From positions 62,001-126,000 of the forward strand of contig DF239029.1 of NCBI GenBank assembly GCA_000507305.1: a DNA stretch of 64,000 nt. Direction: 5' to 3'. Shown in pieces: positions 14,301-30,200 of this stretch; the stretch's first letter is position 1; every line of letters begins with the position of its first letter. The notes under the pieces are model-generated. The model did no database searches. It had not been told where the DNA came from and saw only the letters and a program-made list of their open reading frames with translations. Origin of the DNA: Breviolum minutum Mf 1.05b.01 (taxonomy: Eukaryota > Sar > Dinophyceae > Suessiales > Symbiodiniaceae). The position numbers were made by a program, and so were the translations under genes.

Positions 14301-17300
14301 CACGTTGGAGCAACTTCCGCAGGAAAGGACAAGCAGCGTATCAAGCAATTACTGAAACCAATGATAGTACAAAAACGCCAAAACTGGCCAGAATGGTGGC
14401 TGAAACAAAACATAGCAAATAAAATGTACTGTAAACATTTACAAATCATGAGTATAACAGCATAACACATATAACACCTAAGATCTTGAACCTCAATACT
14501 AACAACAGCATTTCGACCCCAAGTGGACAAACTTCCCAAACAACTTCCAACCAATGACCTTAATGTCACATGCATTGAGCCTTCAAATTCTGAAAACAAC
14601 AGCAGTTCTGGATGTAAGTGTTTCAACTCACAAATGATTCCATTTAACATGGTGAATTTGAGTCTTCCCGGAATAAATTTTGGCTCATGTGTCTTCTTTG
14701 TCTTTTGAGTCTGGAGGTACCTCCCCAACAAAAATAAATCAAAATTGCTACTAACGTGGAATGCCGTCCTAAACATCCTTTGGGGGCTGACATTAATTCA
14801 TATGTACATCATCCACATGTGCATTTAGGCAAGCCCTGAGGCTTGCAATCCATCGGTTAGAGTGGGGAACTCACATATATGTAGTGTAATGAACGTATGA
14901 ATACACCCTGGAAGATTAACGGCTGGAACATAATCATGGAGGTTTGGAAGATCATTTTCCTTTCTTAATGAGTGATTTGTAGGTTCCATGTTAATCTTCC
15001 AGGGTGTAATGCAATTTGTCTTTGTATGAAATACTGCAACATAGAGCTTCAAATAATCATGATGATACCACACTTAGATTACTTAACAATGCATTATTTG
15101 AATATTTGTAATATGAAACACTATACACGTTCAATATACACAGTCATATCATCCTAAACGTTTGAGAGGGACTGTTGATGGTTCAGAAATCCCAAACACC
15201 CACCTGACATGTGACTGAACCACTGTTATTTACTGGGATATTTACCATTTTTTACTGGTTAGCCGGATTTCTGAACATCAAAAATGATGTAATAATAATG
15301 AAAATGATATGACATGATATCACCTATGACATCACCTCCCTTTTATTAAATCACAACTGGTGCTCCCTTCTGTCTCCCCCCAACAAATATAGCAACCCGT
15401 CCTTTGCTGCCGTCGCAGCTCTCGCTGCTCGGCACCTGGTGAGTTGGTCCGAGATGTGGACCGTGGACGGGTAACTCCGTTGTTTCAACGGACGGGTTAT
15501 AAGTTACCAACCAAAATGGGATAGCCTCCGGGAACCTTAACATAGAAAATACTGAAAATGGTGATTTGGTTCAGATGATTTTCCGGATTTCAAACGGGTG
15601 AGAAAATCAGGTGAAGCATGTTAATTTTCAGGGGTGTACCCTCAAGGAAAGTGACATATCCAACTTTGGGAAAAGGGAAATCATCGACTGGGAGGGGATA
15701 TGTTAGTTGGACTACAATCAAGTAATCATCCTTTGAACATCTCGTAGAGGTACAGGATATTAGGTCGACCAAACGTATCTAGCAAAAGATCTATGAGTAG
15801 GATACATTTGATATTACAAGAGAAGAAAGGAAGTGATGAATGGATATCATAAGATAAGATTTGTTCCAAATATCACTACATACGATATTCCGAGGACTTT
15901 GTATAATATAAATGATATGACATGATATGATGCAATAATTACATAAAATCAGTTGTACAAACAGGTCATCTAGGTATCCGAGGCAACAACGCAGGAAGCA
16001 GTTCAAAGGGGTATCACTACCTCTCATCCTATGAGGAAAACAGTCAACCAAGCTACTTACGGGCGGCCAGCATCAAACAACCTACCAACCAGCGAAACAA
16101 CTAACCAACCGTCAACCCCAAACAAAGCAACATCACTCAACACCCACGTTTTTTTCGGTTGTTGTGGCGGCCTGAAAGTGGCTTCTCCGTGTTCTGGGAG
16201 CCTCGAAAGGAGGTTGGCTGTCAAGTGACCTATGTCAAATTGTGTTGGGCAAAGCTGTGATTTAAGGTTGCTTCACCCAAATCCGAAATAATATCATATG
16301 ATATCAATCATGTCGTATATTTTGTATCAAATATTAAATATTAAACATCCTGGATCATATTGCGCATCTAGATCATAGTTTCATGTGCTGTAACATCTGA
16401 AACACAAAAACACCTATATATTGTATATATACATAAAAAGTAAAGTCAAGCCCAAGGTAATGCGTTCGACTCTACTCATCCAAAAAGCGGACGACCCCCA
16501 ACCAAAAGTCATGTCTGCTATGATTGATTGAATCCAACATCTATGGGTCAAGAGATGCAATTTGAATCATCGGAAAAAGTTAATCAATGAATCCGTCAAT
16601 CCATCAATCAATCCTTTATCTATCTATCTACCTACCAACCTATCTATCTATCTAATCTAATCCAATCTAATCTAATCTAAATCTAATCTAATGTATCTAT
16701 CTATCTGCAGTATCTATCCATCCATCCATCCATCCATTAATTCCATTCCATCCATTGCATCAAGGTGCGCGTCGATTCGTGCCATTATGTGACTAGGATT
16801 GAAGATGCTATAGAAAATGCGACCGTCAAAGAAAGACGACAGAAAGGTGGCAGTGCCAAAGAAACACCTGAGCAGTGATCCAAACCCACCAGTGACATTC
16901 CATGAAATACTGGTTGGTTATATAATGGGGATCCAAAAATAATGGTCTACAATTATCCCGGAATAAAACTGGGTTTTTGCATCATCCCTTGTATAACCAA
17001 ACCAACGATGGTAAACCATCCCCACGGCCCTGAGGACCACGGCCAGCAGGGTCGCCATCAAAGCCAAAGTCGGACTTCAGCCCTGGCTATGGCTACAGTT
17101 CATGTGGTTTCAAATTTGATTTGTCCCAGTTCATTGGTGATTTTGTTTTACTACGTGGACAAATCCGGCACTCCCGAAAATATTTCAAGACAAGCTGATT
17201 CGAGATTGACATTTCGAGAGAAATATACTGACGTACATGATTTCAGCGAAGCTTATCATATTCATGGGGAAAAACTGTGTTTTTTTCATATTCACATGAA

Positions 17301-20300
17301 ACAGGTCAAGTTTCATCTTTCTGTGAGCTCGCAACCAACACAAACTGCGGACTTTTTGCCTGTGAAATCATTAGGTCTCCTTTTGTTGTTGGAGGATAAA
17401 ACATGATTCAAAACACCACCAAAACACCTTTGAGGGATGATGTCATGTGTTCTAACCCTCAAAAACTTTGCAATTTGCATCACGAACAGGGAGTTGGAAG
17501 ATTCCTTTCTTTTCTGATTTCCTAAAAGGTACAATTTCAATCATTGTGGTCTGTTTATAGGAAGGTAAGTTGTATGTTTTTGTTGCCCTAGGAAAACCCA
17601 ATAATTAATAAGAAATACAGAAAAAAGGACTTCTGCCAAAGTATTTCTGAGATGTTCTCTAATTTCCGAGGTATTTCTAATAGATAAGCACTGATATCAA
17701 CTACCAGTTGTCATGAATTGCCTGCATTCTTTATCACAGTTCACCACAGACTGATTCCTTGGCTGGAGGAGCTTGCCTGGATTTTGGATATTTGGTCTCA
17801 AGGAAGGACATGGACAACCCAAACAAGTCCAAAGAAATGGCTCACTGCTGATGGTTCAGAAATCCTGGTAACCACTTGATATGTATCAAAAGGATCAACT
17901 ACGAACCTCAACTGGTTAGCCGGATTTCCGAACCATCAACAGTAGGAAACCTAAGTGAATTTTTCAGAGCTTTGTCAAAATGTGTGACCTCATGGTCTCA
18001 TCAAGTCCGATAGCAATGCGGTGACTTGAGAATTCAAAGGTTGAGTTTTCATGGCGCCAACATTGCAGTGTAAATTGAGTGTGCGTATATTTTCAGTGCT
18101 CATGAATGCCAATCTGTATAGTAGATACATGTGTATATCTAATGTATATTATATATAATATATACATACGTATATGAATCTACTGAGGCCCGTTTTCTTC
18201 CGTTGTCAAGCCGTTAGTTTCTCAGGGTGTATTGGTGACCATAGGAAGAATATTCACCAACTGCACCGCATGCCATCTTTCTTGTCGCGCCTCTAAGGGT
18301 GGACTTACCATCGAAGCCCAAACCATCGCCATCATCATCCTCATCCTGCCCATCACTGTTGAATGCCGGGACAAACACGTGGTTTGACCAATGATAAAGA
18401 AAGGCAAACAAATAAACAAACAAACATACATACATACAAACAAACCAACAAACATACAAACATACAAACAAACAAACAAGAAGTCAATACTTTTACAAAA
18501 GTTCAGCCAAGGTCTTTGAGAAAATCCACTAAAATTGCAAACCTCTGAAAATGTGGACCCATCCAATTCAAGTTGAATCACAAAGAAACACACGTGACCA
18601 ACACTAAACTTGCAATCTTGATATTCGTTACACCATGTTGCAATTGAACTGCATTGGCATTGACAGCAACGAAGCATCCATCGTGCTCCCCAAGTACAAG
18701 GAATCAATGCCGAAAGTTTCATCTGCAAAACCATGAGAACACTATGATACACTGTGAGAAGTACACTCGTTTTAACAAACAGCGAATGCACCTGCGGCCT
18801 GTGCCATATCAAAACAGGAAACTAATATCTTTCAACCCCATCCCACAAATCCTGCTGCTTGCAAAGCGATAGTTTCAAGTTACAAGTCATCTTCCCAACT
18901 ATCTTGGGATGGGCCATGTTTGTTCGAGGCTAATAAGTATCGTTTGTTATGATCTACGACAACCACTACCGTATCCTCTGGTTCGGCAAATGTTCCCTTT
19001 GCCCATATGGCCTCTTCTCCCTCTCCGTCTCCCGCTGCGAAGATCAGTTCGTGCAACCTATGATAGCTGAAGCCCCAAGACATGTCGTGGAACGAACGCC
19101 CACTGTGTGGATGAATGAATGCCCACCCTGTGTGGATGAATGATAAAACCAAATAAGTCACCAAAGTGAATTGTATACATTATTTCACTCTTTTCACTGG
19201 GATTTACTGTATCCACTATCCATCACTATTTTCTGTAATATTCAGGTGAAGTTTGAATTAAGTTCCCACACAAACTCTACATGTCTTGCATTACAGTACA
19301 ATCTATATAATGCCACCTCGAAAACATGAGGAAAAACATGAAAAAAACGGGTCAATTCTCAAAAAAAACCTTCATGGATTCTGGACCTTAACAAATTCGG
19401 CCGGTCCAACAACCATCATTTTTCCAAAACAACCACGCCAGGCACCTCGCCAAATTGCCTTGTAGTTCACCCGACATCTTGGCACATCGAAAGGTGGAAA
19501 CACGATGATCCGATTGGAAACCCAAGACCTGGAACAGCGGCGGCGGATCCGCGAATTTAAGAGGGGGAATGGCGACCTGGTGGGGGGTCCACGTGTTCTG
19601 AGAAGAGATGATTTGTTGAGAAGTTTTTATCTCGGTGTGGTCGTTTTCTCACCCCCCCCAAAAAAAAAGAAAACTAGGAGAAATCAAAGTTGAAAAAATG
19701 GACATGATCAAAACAACCCCAGTGACCCACTGTGTTAGTTTTTCTTTGAAAAATCATGCAAAATCTATGAAGCATACAACTTCTTACAAGAGTTTATTTG
19801 TATTCTTTGTAGTTGTCCATTCGGGTACACATGGGAAAAGAGGGACGTCTTTGAGACTCGACAAGAAACATTCTGGCATCATACTTTGGAAATGACGTGT
19901 TAATTCAATCTCATAATCACCACTTTACCAACAGCAATTGTATTCTACCCGGTTGAATGATGACTCCTGTTTTTGTTGGGCAAGGTTCTTATCTCACAAG
20001 AATAGGTGTGAATAGGTTTGCAGGTTCCACGATTCTTAGATAATAAAGAATGCGCTGGTAATTTGTGTTTGAATGCCGGCCTAATGTACCTATGACGTTG
20101 TTTTTCCTGCGGCCTGTTTGTTTTTCCCAAAAGGTGAACAAAGATGACCATCAAACCAACCCGGGCCGCCCAGTCATCAGGATCAATAAATTATTGCTCA
20201 AACTCTCAGGTCAGGGAAAACTTTCCAAGGGGGCATCGCGCTAAGGATGCGTCTATCATGTCTATCTCATCTGTGTTCAATCCTTTCCTTTGTTTGGCCA

Positions 20301-23300
20301 TGAATCAAAGACCAACACTTGAAACAACACACACTGATGACTATTTTGCAAACTTTCAAATTTTCTCAACCAACAACTGTTGGAACAACCAGCTACAGTT
20401 TACATGGGGATGTTGTTGTATTTTCTATGTACACTCCCTGAAACTATCAAACCTAGCGCCTGAAAACAGGCAATTGGCCCCAAAAGGAAATGTTCATCTT
20501 CCAACCATTGATTTTCTAGCCAATTACTCTAGCGAGAAACAGTATATCAATGTGTATATATATATATATCTATATTATGATATATATATATATACTAATA
20601 ATAATAATACTAATAATAATAACAATAATAATAATAATAACAATAATATATATATATGTACACAAATACATCAAGAACCTGAAGCAACCACTTTAAATGG
20701 ATGTTTCAAGCCAACCGTTTATAAATGCATGTTTCAAGTGGATGACTCCACATCTTCATTTTGGGTTTGGGGTATGTCTCACATTTTGTCCATCCAGTAG
20801 CCCTCGAAAATTCCCAACCTCAACTCGTTCGAAGTCCACCGGTTTGAGATAGTAATCCTTGAGCTTCTGCAAGCCACGTTCCTTAGAGTGATTGAGAATG
20901 GTATTGCACTCAAAAATTGACATGTTGAAGCCCAACACTGGAGGTGAATGGAAGATGATGTTCCTTTTCAATTAGGGTGATTTTGAGGTGAACCATGTTA
21001 ATTTTCAGTGGTGTACACTTAGGATCCATCAACCTGGTGATATCTGTATGGAACTCTGATATCGCACCATATAGTTTGCATATAGTTGAAGAGCAAACAG
21101 AAGGTTCAAGGGTCACACAATGTAGAAGCAACTTGGCCATGCTGTCAGCCATTCTAGATGTATGTTTCATGGCCCAATGTAGAGAAAGAACAGCATCTTT
21201 TTCTATTGCAAGGGAGAACTTCACCATATCACATGGATCCATATCCATTTATGGTCAATGCAAGAAAAGTGCTAACTTCCATGCCACATTGATGACAACA
21301 TTCTTTTCTACAAACTTATGTGGGCTTGGTTCTGAACGGCAAAAACAACATACTGTAGCTGATTTCCTCACCATGCTCAGCTATCAAAAACATTGGTCAA
21401 AACAATCGCATACCTACCATCCAAAAATGGTTCAGCGAGTCCAAAAAACAGGACGAAACATCCGCGAAATCCTCCAATCTTTTTTAGAGGCTTTGGATCA
21501 ATCATAGGATGAGAAACTTTCCCATCCCATAGATTAATATAATACAAATCACCGACATCCAACCGTTTGCTTGTTGAGAGAGCAGGGGAGCGCCATTAGC
21601 CTATTTTTTTCAACTAGCAACGGATAAAGCAAGCATCCCAAGATCATACTGAAACCCACAAAATTGCAACAGAAAAAATTAGATGTCACGCTGAAGAAAA
21701 GGTGTTTGGCAATTAAATGAAGAATTCCCTCAACTCAAACAATCAACCTGAACAAAAAACATCAAACATATAAACAATAAGCAGTCTTCAGACCTATGGT
21801 TTACGCAACTGACAAAAGATGGCTCATGTGCTCATGATAAACCAATATGGGAGTTGCGCCATCTACTTTCCAGGTGGTATATATATATATACATAAACTA
21901 GCCTCAAAACCCAAAGCTTCAATCATTCGCATCATTCCCATAGGATCTAAGTATTGTATATTTTACCTACATTTACCAAAAAATCAACCAAATGTAGGTA
22001 AATATACCACACATGGACGGTATGGGTCATTGAAAAATCAGCTTCAAAAAAACAAAAAAACCAAGGCATCTCACATTTCACCTTATGGCCGGGTCACATG
22101 AAATTCCACCAGCCAGGCCAACTCAAATCGCACCTGTCCATTGCTTGGTGTTTTATCCCAGACTTCCAGACTCATCACGAAGTCGAACCGTTCCAGCCAA
22201 ATCTAGATATTTATGATTTATGTGACTTTTGTGACTTTCAGAAATTGAAGCTGTCTGCTGGAATATAATAAAATAGCTTTTAAAAAAATCATCCAAGAAA
22301 CGTTGTTTTATTTCCAGCTACCTCTCTGACAAAATGGTGGAACCATGTTCAACGAATTGCTGCTTATCGCACCCCGGGGAGTCGAATCTTGATCCATTTT
22401 GGAGATTCTTTGGGATGTCAGGTTTGCCCCACCAGAAAGACATAGCATTTCTGTTAGACATCATCATCATTTGTGACATTTTTGAAGCCCCCTCCATCAA
22501 AATGGCCATCTGAAGGAATAGCTCTACATCTTCAAAAATCCTTCAAGGCGACGGTAGTGTAGACCCTAGGATGATGGTAGGGATGGTAGATGAACCTGAT
22601 CCCATGGTCCCATTCTCTTCATAGTTCACCCTAAGGATCTGCATTTCGAAAGTAAAACCCCCCAAATAGGGTTACCGGGTTACCTTAAAAAACTTAGGTA
22701 TTGATTGAATTGATGGATTCACTAAAGAACCAAACACGGAATGTTCGGATGTTGAGATTGGGAGATTGGAACCTGCTCAATCTGGTTCTCCATATCCTCT
22801 TTCAAGTGGTTGATGTACCTGCATTTTGCGGCTCTCGTCACACACAGAATCGATTTAAGGTCTTGTTGCGATTGGAACAAAAGTCATGTGAGATCAACGA
22901 TCAAGCATCACCACTTATACCACCTCAACAATCACCATCATGCCCGCGAAATCATCTATCAGTATAGCAACTAGAACAACATCTCACCTCCTTTACCATC
23001 TGCACCCGTTCCTACAAGCACCGTCATCAAAGTTCATGTGTGTGTTTTAAATGCCGGCATATAAAAATGTATGTAACATACATTCATATCATTCATACAA
23101 CAAAGCACCTGTATACAGCATATACAGACATATGGCGAATATGACGTACAAACATAGCAATATCAAACATAAATTACTGCGATCTACTGCTTATATACTG
23201 TATAATTACGCATCATCATACATAAACAAGTGCTTCGGTGCAGATTTCCTTTCCTTAGGATTTCTTCGGGTGAAGTCCACCAATCTCTTTGGCATTCCGC

Positions 23301-26300
23301 ACAATTTGGAGCATTTTATCTACAGCTGTGACTGTTTCGTACTTCCAACATCTGCACTTGTTCATCAACATCCTCCGAAACAGCCTGAACACTTCCCCAA
23401 CAACACATGATGGAATCTAACATCCACATTGTGACCAACCAACGGCGCACTCTTGATCCACCACCATGTCAAGATTGGACAGTTGCGCTTCATAAAGCCC
23501 CTCATTCTTTGCCTGCCAACAGCGCAACAGCTGAAACGGATAACTTTTCCGCCAACAAAAACGTCTATATAAACAAACAGATGGGATGTTCAAGTTTATT
23601 GAACCTCCATTTTCGTCAGGTTTCATGTTAGGATCTTGGGACTGTAATCCAAAATGTTTCACGGCATGCATCCAAAGTCAAAATAAATCTGGCACAACTC
23701 ACTGCAAGTGGATAAGAATAGTCCGGAAATATCGGGAATACAGGGATATCGGATACCTGTACCATCTACCTTCGATTTGGGGTATGGCTAGCACTAAAGA
23801 CAAACTGATTCCTTTTAAATCACAGGCGGACCATCTGCTATGATAGCCGTTACAACCTTCTTCATACTGGTAGATCCATCCCCCCAACAACCATGGATGA
23901 GGGGCCTTAAAGAATCCAACCTACACAGTCTAAGTGGGACTTGTCCAGGGATTATCTATCCAAAAACCCTTGCTGAAAACAGGAAAAACAGCGGAATGTC
24001 TTGGGAAGTTCCATCATGGATCAGAGATGGGATGAGGAACACCTCACAAATCAATCATGCAATCTCTGTGTGTCCAGAACAGAAAAGTGTCCCAGGACAT
24101 TGGCATTAAATCCATGTTGAAGGATAGTAAAATTTAAAAGGTCTAGTCTTATCCTGCAGGAAATATATCTTGGCAACTGGTTGCATGCTATATCCGAAAA
24201 TGTCTAGTTCGACATGAAAGGCAAGGTTCTCACCTGACCTGAGAACCATTCCTCTGATTACCTAGATCCATTTATCCCATACAGTAACTCTGATGTTGGT
24301 GTTAAAGGCTTCAAATCAGTACGCACGTTTCGAGACAAACAAGAAACACACACACAAAAACGAACCGACATCAATCAATATGTCTGAAATTTCATGTGTA
24401 AAAAAAGTAAATCATACGTCGAAAAAAGGTACAGAGTGAATCAGAGCTCGGGGACTATGAATTGCAACTATATATCCTACAAATCTACCAAGCTGTACAA
24501 TTTCAAATTCCAGCATGAATAGTTAACCCACTACCCTGCCAGTGATATGCTGAGGATTCTTATTTAAAAAACATTCCTAGGTCCTAGAGACTTGGAACAT
24601 AGGAAAATTTCCCCTCATCTCCGGACACCACAACAAAAACACCTGCAATTCGGCCAGTTCGTTCCGAATCTCGCTGATGCGTTCGCGGACACCTTGGTTT
24701 TTGACGAATTGGGGGTACCCTCCAGGGGAACTAATACTCCATATACTCCCAGGAAGTTAAGAGTTCGCCCCTGAAAATGGATACCGGGCCCCAAAAGAAA
24801 AGGACGGTCTTCCTCTTCCTGGGCGAGCTGTTAAACTTCCCGGAAAATAATCATCTTCAAGTTTGTGCCTTTAGTCAAGAGGATATGTGATCGTTCCCAT
24901 GCAGGGTTTGAACTGAAACCCTTTCTATTTAGAACATCCATGTTGAAGGTTTTCAGCCTCAATCTGATCCAACTTGATTTATACATTAGAAACGTTGTCA
25001 CTGGAACTGTCACAAAAAAACATGTATCCCAAAAAAAGTCAGGGCTTCTAGAACTAAGCTGACGCAACCTTAGGAAGGAATAACATCCAAAAAACCTTGG
25101 TGACGTTCCTAGTTTTACCATATCCATAAACCAAAGGATACGATTTACTGTACTTCAAAATGTAGAATTTCATATCATGTAAAGTACCCAACATCACAAA
25201 ACAAATCGTAACCTTTTTGATTTTCCGGTTTCTTTTTATGTGAATCTATAATCTATCAATATTAGTCTTTTCTTTCGTTTCTACATTAGACGCAAATCAA
25301 CTTGGACGTGGGTTCTTGTCCTTTCTTGATATATGTTTGTCCGTTCCAAATTAGGAAATCCAGCAATCCCGTGAAATTCAATAGGTACATATGGCAAAGA
25401 AAAAACTATACATATTATATATATATATATACTTCCATTGTATACTATACAGTACATTCAGATATGTTCACTATATCTATATATAGATCACTATACGATA
25501 TCCAATTCCCAACATACTTGCAACTGTTCAAACCTGTCAACAACAGGTCCAAATAACGAACATCAAACATACATCAACAACCCATGGACAACAGCGGGTC
25601 CACGCCGCCTCATCCCCCAATTTGATGCGCCCAAGAAACGTAATTTCTTGAGCTCTGCCGCCGCCTTGGCACTATCTTCCTCTGCCTTTAACTTAGCATC
25701 CTGACAAAACATGACGGCCCGTAGGAATCTACCAATGGCATTTTGAGGTAGCTCTCATTTACCCGACTTCAAGGTTAGAAGAAAACTAATGGCAATAGGG
25801 AGCTATTGAAGGCACATTGACAGAAAGCCGGTGGGCCAAAAAATGTTGTCAAGTTGTCAACTCATACTCCACTACCAATCTGCTTTTGAAAAACGATTTC
25901 ATAATTTCTAATGAGTTCTTGGTAGTAATGTTGGCACATCAAGAATGACATACAGTATCAAATCAAAAACCATCGTCTTTGCCAAAGCACAATTATCGCC
26001 CCATGATTCAATTTATGTGGCACAAACAGTCATATGCCAACTTTTTACCATGTTTTTTTGGTTCAGAGTTCAAGGGCCAAGGGCAATGACCAAAAACCAC
26101 AACTGAGAAGCGCGAGCCAACTTGGATTCCAAGAAATTCCCATCATCTTGGAATGGGACTCCCACGAAAACTAACAGCTCAACAATGAAAAAAAGTGGTT
26201 GGAAGACTATTGTCACCTTTTGAAGTGATCCCGGGTACATGTTAATTGTCGGGGTCATTAGTAATGATTCACACAGCTGTTGAAATCTAGAGATGTGGTT

Positions 26301-27210
26301 TGATCATGTATTAATACACTTTTTGGTGTGACAAAACTTGACATAAACTTGATGTGGCCTATAATTTATATAGCTCATAAAGTGATTCGATCTAGTCTTA
26401 TCTACAGCCATGATAGGTGAAATGATAGGAAAACAAATACACCATTCCCTCCAGAACGGGCTGCATTATTTTATCCGTTCTGAACAGCCATGATCAACAA
26501 GCCATCCGTTTCTGGTCTCAAACTTGACAGTCCTGGATAGAATAAGTGTCTGCATCGGTGATGTCTGGATTGATGGCCAAAACACCTGGAACATGAAGAG
26601 AACTACTTGGGAAATTGCTGACAATTCTTCCCGGGTTGGTGCTCAACCTCCACGTTATTGCTCATTTGCTCGTCATTTAGAAGGGAAAATGGTCATCCGC
26701 TGCTCATTTGCTCGTCACTAAGCACAGTCCAGTTCCATTTTAACATTTGGGTGGGGCTGAACCCTGACTATCATTTGAAATGACTTCGGCCGTTTGGGCC
26801 GCACGAAGGGTGCACAAATTGTCATTTGGAAGACTCATCATGGGAGCGTCAGCAAAACAGCCACAACAGGAGCATTGCTGTTTCAAGTTCTTCACCCCAA
26901 AAGAGGCGATTTCAAATCATGTCGTCGAATCTAGTGACTTCTTCAATGAAAATTATCTGTTTTGAGAACGCACAATTATTGCTGAATTGCCAACAATAAT
27001 CTAGAACGAGTATAATCCCAAAGTGCATCATTCCAAAATTCGGTGCTAGCTCCCTGCTGGGTTCTTTTGTTCCATCTTACCAATGGTTGGCTTATTGGGC
27101 TCGGTCCAGTAATCGAATCCCTTCCTTTGGTGTGAAGTCCACAAAGCGCCAATCCTAAACCCACCCGAACTTAGATTTGGGTGCCTAAACATGGCCACTG
27201 ACATCGACAA

Positions 27211-27265
<55 letters not shown>

Positions 27266-30200
27266 GGAATAGTCCCAATCACCCCCAACTGTCAATAACT
27301 ACATTCCAATATGTCAAAACACCCATTCCAATATTAATCCACTTTGGGAAAATGTCCCTTTCCAAAAACTACCAAAGATTCAGATCTACCTGGAATTATC
27401 CCTTAAAAACGGCCACCAACATGGCTGAAAAGCACCAACGAGCTCCCCTGAGAACCTGGTGTCTCTTTGGGAGGTAGGCTCCAACCTGGTGATAGTGATG
27501 ACCATGGAATGTCATGAGCAAATTAACAAGTGGAATTGTGTTTATGATTCTATTATGATTCTTTTTTAAGGACATGGGTTGATCTACTCAAAGCTTCAAA
27601 TGTCTCTATTAAAAAAACCATAATATAGAAACATCTTTACATGTATACAATATACATATGTATAATATAAATGGATAAAATATTAAGCATTATTCAACAT
27701 CTACAAATCTGGTCAACATATGGTAGTTTACCCACAGGGATTGAAACAAAGGTTTGTAACTCCCAAACTAAACTAGATGTTGGTGTCTCTTTCATGTGAT
27801 GTTTAAAAATCATCAAACCCATCATCGTTTTTTTTGAATACGTATATATATATATGTTTGTTATCAATCATCTGCAAAAAGTGGCAGGACAATTTCTTAA
27901 GGTCCCATCAACTCTACCACTGGTCACCCTTGGGTCACGAATCCAACCATCCCAGCAGCAGCCATCGCTTCCAACTGACTCACCTTCCATGGACATGTCT
28001 GGCATCTCAGGAATGGCATTCTCCAACTCCAAGGTAGCATCAGCCATGTTCACCTAGACACAGCTGGATGAAATGCCGCCGGGAGATTTTCGAAAAAGGC
28101 AGCTTAGGGAAGAAAAAAAAACATTGAAATTTGAAGTCTTTAGACCAATTGTAATATATCATATATATATATATACATATAGTGTGAACATAGATGTTTT
28201 TGTTGATTCAGTTGTCTTGTTCTTGTGGGAAGAGGTTCAACTTCCGCATTCTTTCTACTCAAGTCGATGGTGACATGTAAGTTATGATATTATGTCAATG
28301 TACTTAAAAGACGAGTTGACGCTGGAAAAAAGACGGTGATTACAGTAAACTTGTTGGCTGTTTTTAGTGGGACTTCCCATCCATGAAAAAACTCCAGTAC
28401 ATCCTGCTATCGACCATTCCACTGGGATTGCTTGCAAAAATCCTATCACCCTGATGAACCCAGTGGTTGCAAATGTACACTTGAAGACTTTCCAATTCCC
28501 ACTTTCAACTGCCAACCACTTCACAAATCAAATCCATGCCATCACTTTACCTCATTTCCCCCTCCCCCTGGAAAAAAACAACAACAAAACACAAACATCA
28601 ACTCCCTCCGTTGCACTTTAACACCCAACTATAAACCACATGGGTGTTTCCAAAAATAGGGCTACCCCAACATGGATGGTGAAAATAATGAAAAACCATG
28701 GAAAACCCTATTAAATTGGATGATTTGGAGGTACCACTTTCTTGGAAACATCCACATCATCACACCATGAGCTTTTTGGGCCGATTTTTCGGTTTCTCCA
28801 TCGCGCCTCCTTTCCTTGGCTTTTAATCTCAGCCAACTCCAATAATCCATCACTGACCGAGAAGGTGACCAAGGAACCATCTCCAGCAGCCACCAACATC
28901 CTCCACACGTTGCAAACAATAAACCCAAATTGCAGTTGAAAGGGCGTTGAAACACATGTTTGATGTATACATCACGTGTATGTACTGTATGTATGTTATA
29001 CACTTATACATATGTATACTATGTCCTCACAAAACTACATGTGTATATATGAGGTATGAAAGAAACAATTTGGATTATCATCATATATAGGATTGTTGCA
29101 CTTGCTATAACAATGACAACGCGCATGTGTCTGAAGCAGCCACAATTCGTGAAGTTCACATGTCACATAGTTGAATGACATTGTCTTCCCCGATGTCAGT
29201 GCCATCACATGAAACAACTGTGAGGCCAAAAAATATTTTGGTTAAACACAGGAGTAGAGTCAAACATTTGAGAGAAAGGATTTATGACCACTTAGAAGGG
29301 ACTTTTCAATTGGGATGAGCTAATATTTTGAATCATTAAATAATATTCACAGATACTTAATCACATGTCTTTGTTGTCTTCTGATGACTTAAGTATCAAG
29401 ATTCACGAAAAATTGAACCTGCTGGGAAACACATCTAAAATGTGTTGTCTAGCTACTGCCCACGGGGTCTCTTTTTCTCTATCATGACGCGTTTTGTCAA
29501 GATCCTCAACATGCAAACACAAACTCTCCATCGACTATGTTGGTGTCATATCTATTGGGATCTTTAGGTAACGATCTCAGCAACTCCTTCAAGAATCTGA
29601 TCATCATCAGTACGTAATCGGCACACCCTTCCTATGTTTGTCTGTTTGTCAAGAAACACATGCATTGATTCTTTTGGTTTGGTGTTAAAAAAAACCTGAG
29701 ATATGTTGCAACGAACAGTCAACTTTAGGGAGAAATGTCTTAACCTTCATCCTTTTTCCATTGCCGGGATCCCGCGCATGGATTCATCTTCCAACATGGA
29801 CACAGAATTCACCTCAATGCGACACAGGATTATAGGTTTTCCCCCCAACAAACTGCGAATGGTCCGAGGGCTGATTTCATGAAAAAAGTTTGTGGGGTAG
29901 TGCGGTAGTTGTTCGGTTGACGTTCTGACATGATCAGGAACATTCTTAGTGGTGAAGTTGGGTGATCTTACAACTAGGATAGGCACAACCACTGACCAAA
30001 AAACCACCAACAAAGCATACCGGCCTTGACTCAAAACAAACGTTGGCAAACAAAAACAAGACCAGGAATGCTTGGTTCAGAAACTTCTACAGTTGGAAGT
30101 GGTCAAAATTACTTTGGTTCGATTGATGATTCTGATAATGAGTGGTAAGCACATTTTTCTCACCGTACGTGGCAACACATATCAGTACTAAGGCATGTCT

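Larger units (their letters stand above)
16082..18308. other. Long intron between exons 45 and 44
   Basis: About 2.2 kb with a tetranucleotide repeat tract near 16615-16740, a family-B copy, and TA runs near 18120-18170. No exon seen, although it is long enough to hide one. Confidence 0.55.

Noticed and set aside
18222..18812. A 196-codon minus-strand open frame.
   Set aside because: Only the 37 bases 18309-18345 look coding, and in a different frame. The rest crosses an ACAA/ACAT repeat.
20144..20800. A 218-codon plus-strand open frame.
   Set aside because: It runs through AT/AAT microsatellites giving poly-Asn and Tyr/Ile runs. No conserved pattern, and it overlaps intron sequence of the minus-strand gene.
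22380..22500. Open minus-strand stretch RNAMSFWWGKPDIPKN as an exon.
   Set aside because: Exons 40 and 41 join in phase, and this peptide has no counterpart in the family.
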